Part shown: piece after piece, positions 1 to 9,949 of the stretch
How the letters are laid out: each line of letters begins with the position of its first letter
Position numbering within the stretch: the first letter of the stretch is position 1
Program-made: the position numbers and the translations under genes
NCBI GenBank assembly: GCA_014825775.1
Contig: MVAQ01000060.1
Coordinates: 1 to 64,000, forward strand
DNA length: 64,000 nt
Source: Krasilnikovozyma curviuscula
Taxonomy: Eukaryota > Basidiomycota > Tremellomycetes > Cystofilobasidiales > Mrakiaceae
Direction: 5' to 3'
The notes under the pieces: generated by a model
What the model was told of the DNA's origin: nothing
Database searches by the model: none
What the model saw: the letters and a program-made list of their open reading frames with translations, nothing else

Positions 1-693
1 GGGGCGGGATGGCGGGGGCATGGCGTTTAAGTAAGGGTGCTGGATCTGAGATCTTTGAGGATTTACCGTGTTTTGGGTTTCTTGAACTATTGGCATAGCC
101 GAGTTGTCTGGAATGATAGGTTTTTTGACCCGTCTCTTCTTTGGCGGGGGGTCTTCGCTCGTTGAAGGTCGATCTTGTTGGAGGGGTATGGCAGCTGAAG
201 ATGACAGAGATTGACTTTGAGGGAGGGAAGGATTTTCAGGGTTAAGGAGCGAGCAACTGTCGTTACAGGGCTGAGTTAGTACACACACAGGAAACTAGCT
301 TGGGCACGAATGAGACTCACCTGGTCCCAGCATCTTTACAGTTTTTACAAGGAAGGACATCATTTTGACATTTGACCTTCCTTTCTCGACAGAAGTTGCA
401 GGAGGTAATTGGCCGGAATCGTTGACTTATTCCAGAGCCGAATGAGAAGGAAAGAGGGGTCAGCTTTCGTTCTGTCTGGTAACCACCCACTTTCCACCTA
501 TTCCTTTGATGTAGTACAACTTACCGTTTTGCTCCCTTCTTTACTCCTTGATCTGACGCAGAGAAATGCACCTGGAGGACAAAACAATCGAACAAAAAGT
601 CAGCAGGTGTCGGCGAGCTATGCCTTAGCAAACACCAATCCTGTTACTAACAAACTTGAACATGTTCGGCTGCGGTTTGAGTTCTTCAGACAT
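1..693 (-). CDS. Zn2Cys6 zinc-cluster transcription factor, N-terminal part (runs off left edge)
   Basis: Exons on the minus strand are 652..693, 525..571, 321..425 and 1..256, joined in frame to give the first 150 residues; the rest lies beyond the window. A full fungal Zn(II)2Cys6 cluster is visible, with cysteines at residues 39, 42, 49, 56, 59 and 66 (C-x2-C-x6-C-x6-C-x2-C-x6-C). It contains the basic RERKVK loop and is preceded by RFRPITS, as is usual in this family. A basic stretch PPPKKRRVKK about 30 residues further on is a probable nuclear localisation signal. The family binds DNA, typically at CGG half-sites, and regulates transcription in the nucleus; targets cannot be inferred. 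The start was chosen because its 14 codons reach a GTTAGT donor that joins in phase to the next exon. The last cluster cysteine comes just after the third intron. Confidence 0.85.
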
Positions 694-1027
694 TGACGGG
701 ACTTGAGAGCTACCAGAGCCATGAGGCTCTCGTTTGGAAGCTGGAGGTTAGCAGAACACTTGTGGTCGGCTGACCTACTTGGAATACAATCGGTCCTGAG
801 TAGATTGATTGTGTTTTTGAATTTTATCAAAGCCTTCAAGAGGAGTAGTTCGCGGTTTGAGATCGCAAGTTATCGCTCGTTGAAGCTTCTGGATTTGTTT
901 GGACAGGACATCTTGCGTGCGGAGAATGTGCACCGCGAAATCATGTGGGCCCATAGAGATCAAAGCGCGTAGCCTTCTTCTATTGCAAATATGCTCATCA
1001 TTCAGCTTATATACCATCTACTACTTT
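694..1027. other. Intergenic, promoter side of the zinc-cluster gene
   Basis: 334 bases between the zinc-cluster start codon and the NDUFA8 stop codon. Both genes run leftwards, so this should hold the promoter of the first and the 3' UTR of the second. I see no conserved coding signal; the short open frames here have no splice-compatible continuation. Confidence 0.5.
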
Positions 1028-1984
1028 TCAGTTGGGGTCATGACCACAGCCGCTCTCTCGTGGATCTGTGGCACCGATTTTCTGGAGTTGGGGATCGTCT
1101 TTTTGAGGTTCTAGGATGTCCAGTTAAAAATAATAAAAACAAAAATGGAGTGAAACAGAAATCAGGCATCTTGACGTTAGCAGTGGTTTGGAAAGAAGGC
1201 TGACTGAGAAAGACGTACGAGATTGTCAAAGACGCAGGTGTTTAATCTCTTCTCGGGATTGCGACAAGGCCAAAATTCCTGAATGGTGTGTCTCCTATTA
1301 GAAACTAAGTATACCGTAAAAGTTATATCAGGGTTACATACCTGATTGTGTCGTTCCATACACTGGTAGTGACTCTGAAACTCGACTAGGCAACTCTCTC
1401 TCATCTTCTGGAGCCTGAGTAAGAAATGAAACACAATTAGTCAACGAGAACTATGGCACTGCTGCTTTCAGAGCTCTTCTAAAGTTTGTGGATTGGATAG
1501 GCAAGATGGTTTGACATACAGATCAGCAGCACATCGCGTTACTTTCCTGCCTTCCTTCAGACAGTGTGTTGGGTCGTTGTTTTCCGCTTTACAGAGCATA
1601 AAGTCCTCTGAAGTTTCAAAAGACAATTGCGAGTATAGTAGTGATTAAAGTTTTGGGTCAGAACAGACCTGTTGATACTGAAAGAGACGAGGATTAACGG
1701 GAAACGCCAGCCACGGAAGACTCACCATTGTAATCTTTACAGTATGTTCCCAGGAAGAACGAAGCACTCTTCAGAGGCCCACTTGTCAAACCAATCTCAT
1801 CGACAGGAGGAATCGAGCTCGGGAGAGGATTTGGCTCCTTGAAGAGCCTGAGAATTTAATGTGGAGAGGTTGTAGACCCAGCTCAGTCAGTACTGATCCC
1901 CTTTAGGCAAGGAAACGATGATCCTTACTCATGAGATGAGATCTCCTGCTGAATGTATGGTTTGGTCTGGGAGTGGTAGGCCAT
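1028..1984 (-). CDS. NDUFA8: NADH:ubiquinone oxidoreductase subunit NDUFA8 (twin CX9C, complex I)
   Basis: Six exons: 1929..1984, 1726..1847, 1520..1607, 1342..1414, 1219..1278, 1028..1081, giving 150 residues. Four twin CX9C pairs are complete: C55/C65, C75/C85, C97/C107 and C118/C128, the hallmark of NDUFA8 (Neurospora 20.8 kDa subunit). Segments such as CKDYNEDFMLC, KEGRKVTRC and CLVEFQSHYQC match the family closely. It is an accessory subunit on the intermembrane-space face of complex I, imported and oxidised by the Mia40 relay, so no N-terminal presequence is expected and none is seen. The C-terminus after the last pair is short (KIGATDP then about ten residues), slightly shorter than typical fungal members. 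The gene is divergent from RUD3, with about 0.9 kb between the starts. Its presence implies the fungus keeps a proton-pumping complex I. Confidence 0.93.
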
Positions 1985-2914
1985 CGCTCCTACTGGTGGT
2001 GGATGTTCGTGTGAATCGACCAAGCTGGCAGCCGGTCAGGCTGAGTGGGGAATGCAGTGAAAATCGAGAGGTAGGAAATTCGCACAGGTCCCTCCGCTTT
2101 AGCTCTGAGATCAGGTGATACCACCAGTGCTCTTTGCTGCTGGTAGAAACTGGATTAAACGATATCCTTTGAGGAGTTGGAATCGCAGCGCAACATGTCA
2201 ACAGTGAATCCAAGCAGGCTGTGCGCCTTCAATCAGTGAAGACAAGGTTTCTGGTTTGTAGAGAGGCTCAAACTATGCTGTTTAGTACCATCCAGACTTG
2301 AATCACATCTCAACTAGGTCGTTTTTGGATCCAATCCCACGAACAAGCCTCGCGAGCACCTGGAAAGAAGCTAACTAAATCGGCCATATTGTTCAGATTA
2401 AACCTACTCAGTGTTTATTGGAGACATAGAGAGAATCAAGGCAAGTTTTCAACCCAGCAAAGGACCAAATGTGGACACAGCGCCGTAAAATCCTATCTGC
2501 CAACATCCGGTTCTAAGAAAGACGATAGCAACCTATCGCTGCAATCACAATATAAACCTCAATCATTTTTAATGAACCAAAATAGGGTTAAGCAGCATCA
2601 TTTTGATGGTGGGAGCCTTTCATCGTATCGTATTTCAGTTAAACAGTGTCTGCTCCGCAAGTATATCTTAAAGCTCCCTTCTCAAATAAACTACCAGACG
2701 TGAGCGTTTATTCAAGCTCTGAGGAGACTGGAAAGCACTTGGATTTGCCCAACTTCAGTTTTGGTGGCTGGGATCTCCTGCGCTCTGGCTCGGGTCAGGC
2801 TCCTGCTGTCCAAGACCCGGTTCGCCTGCTAGCAGCAACGCAGCCTACAAACTTCTCCCTTCCAACCTTGAGCCCTTCACTGAGAAGGTCGAGTTGGTCC
2901 TTGATACAGGAGGG
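1985..2914. other. Divergent intergenic region NDUFA8 / RUD3
   Basis: About 930 bases between two start codons pointing apart, so it should carry both promoters and 5' UTRs. Short open frames occur on both strands but none joins by splicing to a recognisable protein. No clear TATA box or repeat was seen. Confidence 0.45.
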
Positions 2915-5047
2915 ATGGGGAAAAACACTAAGAAGAATAAAGCAGCAGCTGCAGCAGCTGCTGCATCTACTTCGAAGGAGGAAGCTGCGGAAGATCCCAG
3001 TACCAAGGAAGAGGAGGAAGAAGTCGAGTCAGGTACGACTACACCAGCCCTTGAAGCCTCAGTGGAATCCCTACCACCACCTGAAGAGGCCAAGGAACCG
3101 CCAGTTGAACCTTTAGAAGCTTCAACCGAACTGGCTCCTTCGACAGGAGCGCCCACTGAAATCACCACTGAACCCACCCCTGCTGCTACTACGAGAGAGC
3201 CTCTAGCTGAAGAGTCGAACGGAAGCTCGTCAGTGCATGATATAGCTGAATCACAGGAAGCACCGCGTGAAGAAGATGCATATGTGCTCGAGCTGCAGGA
3301 AGAGCTCGAGAGGACGAGAGCAGAGAAAGATGTGTTGGCAGCTCAATATCGAGGCCTGCTGGGCAAATTGACTGCCATGAGGGAAACTCTTGGTAACAAG
3401 TTGAAACAGGACGCTGTACGTGTCCTTTGTCCTTAACCATGAATCTGGAATGGAGATGCGACTTTTTTCTAACGTTTCCCGTCCTCCTCTCGCGCTGTGT
3501 CGACCGAAATTTCTGCCCTCTATCATGTAGGAGGAGCTCGACCGTAGAGAAGGTGTAATCAATGAACTGAATACGCAAACTGCAACGCTCTCAGAAACCA
3601 TCCAAACCCTCCAAACTGAACTTCAAAACGCCTCGTCGGAAAACTCAGAACTCTCCCTCTCGCTATCTGAGCTCCGATCCTTCAACTCGTCCAATCAAGA
3701 CACCACTCTTCTAAGAGAACGGGAGCTCCACGAGCTGCGTGCCAATCTCGAAAGCGTAAGGATAGAGAGGGAGGAGTGGGAAAAGATTGCTGACACTGAG
3801 CGAAGGCGGGCTGAGGAGGCGGAGGATGGACGTGAATATGCCGAGAGAGAGTGGGAGGCTGGTAGGAGAGAACTGGACAAAGTGAGGGAAGAAGGGAAAC
3901 GGGAGAGGGAGAGGGGTGAAAACTTGCAGAGCGTCCTTGAAGAGTTCCAGTCTGGTCAGTATCAATTTCCGAAGTCACTGCTGCCTGTGAGACTCCAACT
4001 CACCATGCGACATCCCTTGCGATCAAACAGCAAAGGATCATGAACTGGCGGCTTTGGTTGGAGATCTCAAGACGCAGCTGAAGACTGTGACTGACAGTAG
4101 GAATGAGTTCCAACTGCGAGCGCAGATGGCAGAGGTACGCTCGGTATATTTACTTCTAGACCTCTGGAGTAGCTTTTCTAATCCCTATCATACTGTTAGG
4201 CAACTATCGGTGATCTATCATCGGATGCTGAGAAGTCGAAAGCGCTTGAGAAGGAGATCAAGGAGAAAAACTTGCTGATAGGGAAGCTTCGCCATGAGAG
4301 TTGGTTTCTTTTGCATCACAATTTTCTACTCTTCAACTGCATTCTGACATTGGACTCCCTCTTCAAATAGCCGTCATTATGAACGAACACCTGACGGAAG
4401 CGCTGCGGCGTCTGAGGAAAAATACGTCTGATACCAATGTCGATCGACGTTTGGTCACCAACGTCCTCATCGCCTTCCTCGTCACTCCTCGAGCGGATGC
4501 CAAGCGATTTGAGATGCTATCTCTTCTATCATCCATCCTTTCCTGGACCGACTCTGAGCGTGAACAGGCAGGACTCCAGCGCGTCGGCGGGGCCGCTCCA
4601 CCTTCAATGGGTACACGAAGAGTTAGCAGTCAAGCTGGCGCTCTTAAAAGAGCTAACAGCTCCAACAACAGTGTCGTTGATCTCGACCAACAAGAGCGTG
4701 AAGCGGCGGCTTCAGAATCCTTCTCCCAGCTTTTCGTTGAGTTCCTCCTTAAGGAAGCGGCCAGTGGTAGTAGTGGTGGAGGAAGCGGCAGTGGGAATGG
4801 AGCAACAACACCGACGGGTCCCCTCTCACCTTCGCTGTCGTATTCAAACGGCATGTCGAGTCCTAGAGGTCAGCCTAGAGATCGGACGTTCAGTTTCGGC
4901 AGCACGTTCAGTGGAACAAGAAGTAACGGAGGAACGCCGAATCAGTTCAATCTCTCTCTCCCACCAGCAAACAGTCTGGCGGAAGCCATGGGAGGCCGCA
5001 CACCACCCAGTCCTGGCGGTTCAGGCAGTCCTGGTACGCTATCATGA
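2915..5047 (+). CDS. RUD3: RUD3-like golgin with C-terminal GRAB/GRIP-related domain
   Basis: Five exons: 2915..3415, 3531..3954, 4031..4134, 4200..4299, 4371..5047. The start is the first ATG in the frame, coding for MGKNTKKNK, which is followed by an alanine run and an acidic/proline-rich region. Residues of about 110-350 are coiled coil (heptad-rich, e.g. LQEELERTRAEKDVLAAQY). Exon 5 opens with the GRAB (GRIP-related Arf-binding) domain: MNEHLTEALRRLRK, then DRRLVTNVLIAFL and FEMLSLLSSILSW. This is characteristic of Rud3/GMAP210 golgins that are recruited to cis-Golgi membranes by Arf/Arl GTPases and tether vesicles. The tail is Ser/Gly-rich and likely disordered. The fourth intron uses a weak GTTGGT donor. 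The next gene on the same strand starts about 400 bases downstream. Confidence 0.88.
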
Positions 5048-5443
5048 GATCTATGAGGTCCAAGGATTGAGCTTGTACTTTGCCAATGCTTTCCCTATGA
5101 TGATACAATATTGTACAAGCATACACTAACACTACCTAATCTGCAAGATCGTGTTGCAGAACATATGTGGCAGCAGCCGCCACGCCACCTTCACACCGAC
5201 TCAGACAGAGAGTGCTTGCTACAAGCCAGCACAACTTGAAAGACAGAACCCCGAGTACCCTTACCGCTTCACCCTTGGCTGTTGGGTAATAAGTGAGCGT
5301 ACAACATTTTCACATCTTCTCGACTCCAGGTTGGTCTGCCTTTCATCCTCGTCACCTTGCCGAAGCTCTCCCGCTACATTTTCTGACTCCAGCTCCATCT
5401 TTAGTAAACTACATTTCTTTCTTTCTAATTCTAAACTCATAAC
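5048..5443. other. Intergenic RUD3 to MDM35
   Basis: 396 bases holding the RUD3 3' UTR and the MDM35 promoter (both genes rightward). A 101-codon open frame crosses it but has no splice-compatible or family support; it merely overlaps the MDM35 start codon in another frame. Confidence 0.45.
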
Positions 5444-5993
5444 ATGGAGTAAGTGAGGAGATCTCTCTTTAAGTGGATCCGTAACCCTGGACTAACTGGA
5501 TTTTTCGTTTCTCTGCTGCAGCTCCAGTGAGGCGCCTTCCTAGCAACTCGATTTGACCAGCCTACTGAGCCTAACTGACTTTACTTCCTTGAAGTCGATC
5601 CCGAATGCACCCCGCTCAAACAGCGGTACGACGGCTGCTTCATTCGATGGGTAGAGGGCTACCTGGACCCGGTCCTGACGCACGCTCCAGGTGCTAAATC
5701 CTCGAAGAAGTCATCGAAGCTGAGCGAGAGTGAGATTCAGGGGAGAGTGAAAAATCAGAAGGACGAGTATGAGAGGCTTTGTGGTGGAGTTTGGAACGAG
5801 TACAGGGATTGTGTGCAGGTCAGTCGTTAGGTAGATTTCGTCACTTGCTCACACTCCTGCTGATCGTCTTATCCGCCTCTCACGCTGAAAACAGAAAGCG
5901 GTGGAGTCAAAGGGCTTGTCACCGATGCTGAAGGCCCAGCAACAGGAGTTCCCTTACGTGTCAATGGACGACGAGAAGTCTCGCAAAGAATAA
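5444..5993 (+). CDS. MDM35: Mdm35/TRIAP1 homologue, twin CX9C intermembrane-space protein
   Basis: Exons 5444..5448 (ATGGA), 5522..5526 (a five-base microexon), 5595..5818 and 5895..5993; 110 residues. The joined start reads MDSIDPECTPLKQRYDGCF, with C8/C18 forming the first CX9C and C66/C76 (CGGVWNEYRDC) the second. The family (yeast Mdm35, human TRIAP1) partners Ups1/PRELI proteins in moving phosphatidic acid across the intermembrane space for cardiolipin synthesis, and is imported by Mia40. The insert between the two pairs is longer than in yeast and rich in Lys/Ser. Without the microexon the second large exon cannot be entered in frame from any nearby ATG. The 3' end faces the next gene, with 128 bases between stop codons. 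Confidence 0.88.
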
Positions 5994-6121
5994 AGTAAAC
6001 GGCTTTACGCTTCTGACCAGTCTTAGTTCTTCGAATGTTGTAACATTAGTTATACCAGTGAATCTAAAAAAAAATACCAACAGCTCTCTAACCCCAATCA
6101 CCCTGACGTGCTCCGCAAGGC

Positions 6122-8151
6122 TTAAGTGCTCCTCAGCAACTCAACAATCATCTGAAGGTTCGCCAGCTTGAGTTCCCTTTTGTATTTTTTCCATTCACCT
6201 TCATCGCCCCGCTTCCACCCCTTCTTGATCAACTCAACGACCTCCCTCCTCAGATTTGGGTGAGCGCCCAAAGGCACACCGAGCGCGGTGCCAGCTCGAA
6301 GCACTCGGATGGCAGCGGACTCGCGAAGGCCGTGCGGTCGGACGACGGATATTCGTGGGTCATCGATGTGTGGGTATGCTCGAAGCATTCGAGCGTTGGA
6401 GAGGATCGGGACCTCGACTGTGAGGGAGGTCGCGACGGTGAAAGCAGAGATGGCTTCAAAATCTGATTGAGAGTGAAGACAAAACAAGTTGAGATCAACT
6501 CCCACAGCAAGATGATTCGATGCAAGAAAAAAAGATACTACTTACAGCCAGCAGCGTTGTTGAATGTAGGCAGGATGATGTCCATCCCGCTCAACAAGTT
6601 GTATCGCTCTCGCTCCGTCAGACCCGTATGCACCTTGACGAGATTCGTCAAAGATCCAGGAATCTCAATATCCCCATCGCCCACCAGGTGTAGGAAGAAA
6701 GGCTTAATTTTGGCGTTAGGGTCAAGGTTCGGGGTGAAAGGATGCTCTGCTGGTTCTTTGTATCCCCACGCGAGAGGATTGGCTTCGATCTCCAGTCGCA
6801 GATTGTCGAACAAGCCGTCGTAGTCTCTCTTGTCTTTGCTAAATTCTCCAATAATAGCTGCGTTAGTCAACCGGGCTGAGGGCGGGATCGGTCGGGAGAC
6901 TTCTTGGAGCACTGGAGGTTTGAGAGGAAGAGTTGGAATGTGGGTGAAGATAGGGATATGGTCGAACCCTTTGGACATCTTGCCTGGTTCATCTGCTATG
7001 CCGGAGAAACCCGTTCGCAATGTGGATGAAAGACTTCGAAGAGGCAATTGTAAGTGAGCTTTGATGCACTGCACGATACTAAAACGAAATTGTGCTCACT
7101 GTTCGGAATGGGTGATAACGCGCAAGGAACCTCTAGAGGCCCAATCTTCTGAGTGATCTCTGACCCACTGAAGTTCTCTGAGATCGTGCGATATGCAAGC
7201 AACCTGACAACGCGAATGAGAGTGTCAGTGACAATGTGGGCGACCCCAGCTACAAACTCACGATAAACTTGTCATCGGCATCACGCTTCTCCCAGGATTT
7301 CAAAAGGTCATCAGAGTAGTAAGGCATACTACAAGAAGAGTATCCAGAGTCAGTATTCGAACACCGTTGGAGAATCAGAGTAGGGCTTACTCGAGTTCAC
7401 AACTGCTCAGCACAACCAAATCCGCCCTCCCCAGATCTCCAAACGAGTCCTTACTCTCGACGACCTTGATCAGATCCTTAGGTGAACCCCACACCAGACC
7501 AGTATCCTTACCAAGTCCCGTCTCCTCAACTTTTCCCTGTACTTCGACTGCACCGATACCGACGACCTCTTCATCAGAAATAGCGCGCATCGGTTCCTCA
7601 TTCGACGTCGCTTCGTTATCCACTACCAGCTGCCTCTTGGCTTTCTTGTGCTTCCTATCACTACTAGGTTTAGAGCTCGTCGTAACCTCGAGCGAGTCCA
7701 AGACCTGGTGGTCTCTCTCGCTCAAATGAACCCTCAGTATGCCACCGTAGTACTGCACGACTTCACCGAGAGTGCCCACCATACTCTCCGCCCCCGCCGA
7801 CTTGGCCTCTTTTGCACCATCATTCTCAGCGGTCGTCGAGCTGCTGCTGACGAGTATGATCCGACTGCGAAGGCCTAGCGCGAGGAAGGAAGGGTGCGTC
7901 GCGGTGTACGGCGGCAGGATGGAGCTGAGTTTCGCAGGCGCCTGGGACCCGAACGGAGATTCCTGTGGTTTGCGGCCAAGACGAGAGGAGAAGAAAAAGA
8001 GGAAGAAGGGGAAGGCGATGAGGACGAGGTACCGCAGGAGGCGATTTTGAGGGAGGAACGAGGATGCGGCTGGTCGACGAGGCGTGGGGGAGTTGTGGGA
8101 CTTCCTACGACGGTCGTCGTCGAAATACAGACGGTTGACAAAGCTGAACAT
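6122..8151 (-). CDS. Putative glycosyltransferase-like type II membrane protein
   Basis: Five exons: 7391..8151, 7262..7328, 7100..7203, 6546..7033, 6122..6462; 586 residues. Residues of about 40-58 form one membrane anchor (LVLIAFPFFLFFFSSRL) after a short basic N-terminus, a type II Golgi/ER topology. The luminal part has segments reminiscent of GT-B-like basidiomycete glycosyltransferase-related proteins: DKFIVACISHD, RVITHSEHL, FDHIPIFTHIP, a glycine-bearing FLHLVGDGDI, and near the C-terminus AFTVATSLTVEVPILSNARM followed by YPHIDDPRISVVRP. I cannot assign a named family or a substrate. The third intron needed care: only the acceptor before LSSTLRTGFSG restores phase. Exon 1 contains an acidic/lysine-rich low-complexity stretch. 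The gene is convergent with MDM35. Confidence 0.72.
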
Positions 8152-8824
8152 GAGAGGTGGAGGAAGGAGAGGGCTTGTTGGGTCGGGTCTCTTGAAATAT
8201 TGGCACGGGAAAACTGAGGTCAGGATTCTGAAAGCCTTAGCTCGAGTGAACAGGAAGGAAGCTCACCTTACCAGACAGCAAAAGATGGAAGGTCACACCA
8301 GATTCAATTTGATAGGTGAGAATTGCGCGGATCCGACTGCTAGTGCAGCATTGGAGATGGTTGAGGGGATAAGACGAAACCGTGATGCCGTTCGCAGGTC
8401 GCAGCAGAGCCGCACGCGACGGTGAAGGAAAAACCGTCGTGCAAGCACCTCAGTGATCTTTTACAGTCTCTTGAACCGAACAGAAGGGAAAGTAGACAGT
8501 ATTTCTGTTGTATGATGTTCATGTCTGCTGCCTCTAGGCAGCCCGTTACTGAGATCAACGACCAGCTCGGTCGTCGCACCTTGGTTGTACGCAAAATTGC
8601 AGCTCTTTCGCAACGATGAAAAGAAAGGAGTCCTCCAGTATATATCAAGAATTGAGATCTTTGCTTGAAGTCGTAAATCTATTCGAGTCTCCGAGCAGCG
8701 CAACTTCCTCACCACCTCTAATTCTTTTTCTCTCCTGAGCGTACAACACTACAATTTCCACACCTGCTTCTTTGTCATTCCTTCTGTTCCTACAACACTT
8801 TTGTTTTCTTTCGCAGAGACACCG
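8152..8824. other. Intergenic upstream of the GT-like gene
   Basis: 673 bases between the GT-like start and the stop of the next leftward gene. It should hold that gene's 3' UTR and the GT-like promoter. Several sub-115-codon open frames occur on both strands without family support. Confidence 0.45.
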
Positions 8825-9614
8825 TTACATGAACCCTTTGGCAAATTCTCGTCGTTTGGCCGTCGTTGCGAGTTCAGCTGGCGGGGAAACTGAGCCTGGT
8901 GCTGCCCATGCTGCGTCCTGTGCCTTTTGTAGAGCCGCGTAGTCGACGACATTCTCTGCTTGTTGAGGTTGCTGTGGGTTCCGTAGGAGCTCAAGTTCTG
9001 TGGCACCGGTGGTCAGTTGTGCGCGACTCCTCGAGGACGAGAAAAGGGATAAGGAATTGAGACCACTCACTTGTCTTCCATTCCTTCTCTTCCTTCTCGA
9101 CCATACGTTTCTCATTCTCCCTCTTGGCCGTCAGTCCCATCGCGCCAGCAAACCTCTCCGACACCGTCATATCTCTCGCCTCTCCTCCCTTTTCCAGCCC
9201 CTCCAGCAGGCCACTCCCCGCAACCTTCTTCTTGATACCTATCAGCTCCATCTCCTTCGCTAGCTCTCTATCGCTGATAACCTCTCCACCTTTGAGCCTC
9301 GCAATGATCGCCTCGAGCCCATTTTTCTGGTTCTCAAAGTTTTGCTTCTGTAGTCGGTGGGACTCCTTCGACTTGTAGTATAAGTCCGCTATGAGGCCAC
9401 AGGTAACAACGATGATCAATGTGGGCAGCTGGGGTCGAAGTCGTTCTCGGAATGTAGGCAGGCCTCTGTTGGCTTCAAGAATTCCTACTCGGATGCCTGG
9501 AGCTTCCGTGATAAACGTCGGGGCATGCTTGATTCGAGGTGACGGTGAAGTCGAGAAGGATCTTCTGCCTGTTGGTATCGACGATGGGAATTTTGGTATC
9601 AGATGTTTGCTCAT
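8825..9614 (-). CDS. Small mitochondrial-type single-pass membrane protein, unknown function
   Basis: Exons 9071..9614 and 8825..8997; 238 residues. The N-terminus (MSKHLIPKF, then RRSFSTSPSPRIKHAP) is Ser/Arg-rich without acidic residues, typical of a mitochondrial presequence. A single hydrophobic segment follows (LPTLIIVVTCGLIADLYYKS, residues about 70-90), then a charged helical region (LQKQNFENQKNGLEAIIARL and onwards) likely to form coiled coil, and an Ala/Gln-rich tail ending KRREFAKGFM. I do not recognise the family. An in-frame ATG 90 bases upstream would add 30 residues lacking presequence character, so the downstream ATG is preferred. The gene is divergent from the DENN gene. Confidence 0.75.
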
Positions 9615-9949
9615 TTGTGAGTGGATGCTAGTTTGACGTTGGCCTCGCGGTTGTTCGAACTTGACCTCAAACACTCGAACAGCAATATCGACGGAAATCT
9701 CCATCTGAAAAGGACAACAATGACATCTGAACCAGCTGTTTTTCTATTCAGAGAAGGGCAAATGGCAATCAGAGCTATCGCTGGCGTCGAAGGCGGGCTC
9801 GAACTCCAGATGCGCATGAATTCTGTACCCCTGTTCGAAGTGCTTTGATCCCTCTGTGTTCGGACGGACTTCCTTTCTAAGAAGCCTGTCAACTACCTGA
9901 CAGTCAAATCTTATCCAGCCAATGAAACAGGCTGTAACAAGGGGAAGAC
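9615..9949. other. Divergent promoter region, mitochondrial-type gene / DENN gene
   Basis: 335 bases between divergent start codons. A 42-codon open frame beginning at an ATG at 9721 could act as an upstream ORF for the DENN gene, but nothing supports its translation. Confidence 0.4.

Noticed and set aside
1664..1726. A nine-base microexon (TATCAACAG) in NDUFA8 intron 2
   Set aside because: Skipping it gives the conserved YCKDYNEDFMLC directly; including it breaks the C-x9-C spacing.
1725..1790. Degenerate second copy of the zinc-cluster gene, suggested by similar CTGTAAAGAT...GTGAGT sequence
   Set aside because: The region is the second exon of NDUFA8 and the resemblance is limited to about 15 bases around a donor site.
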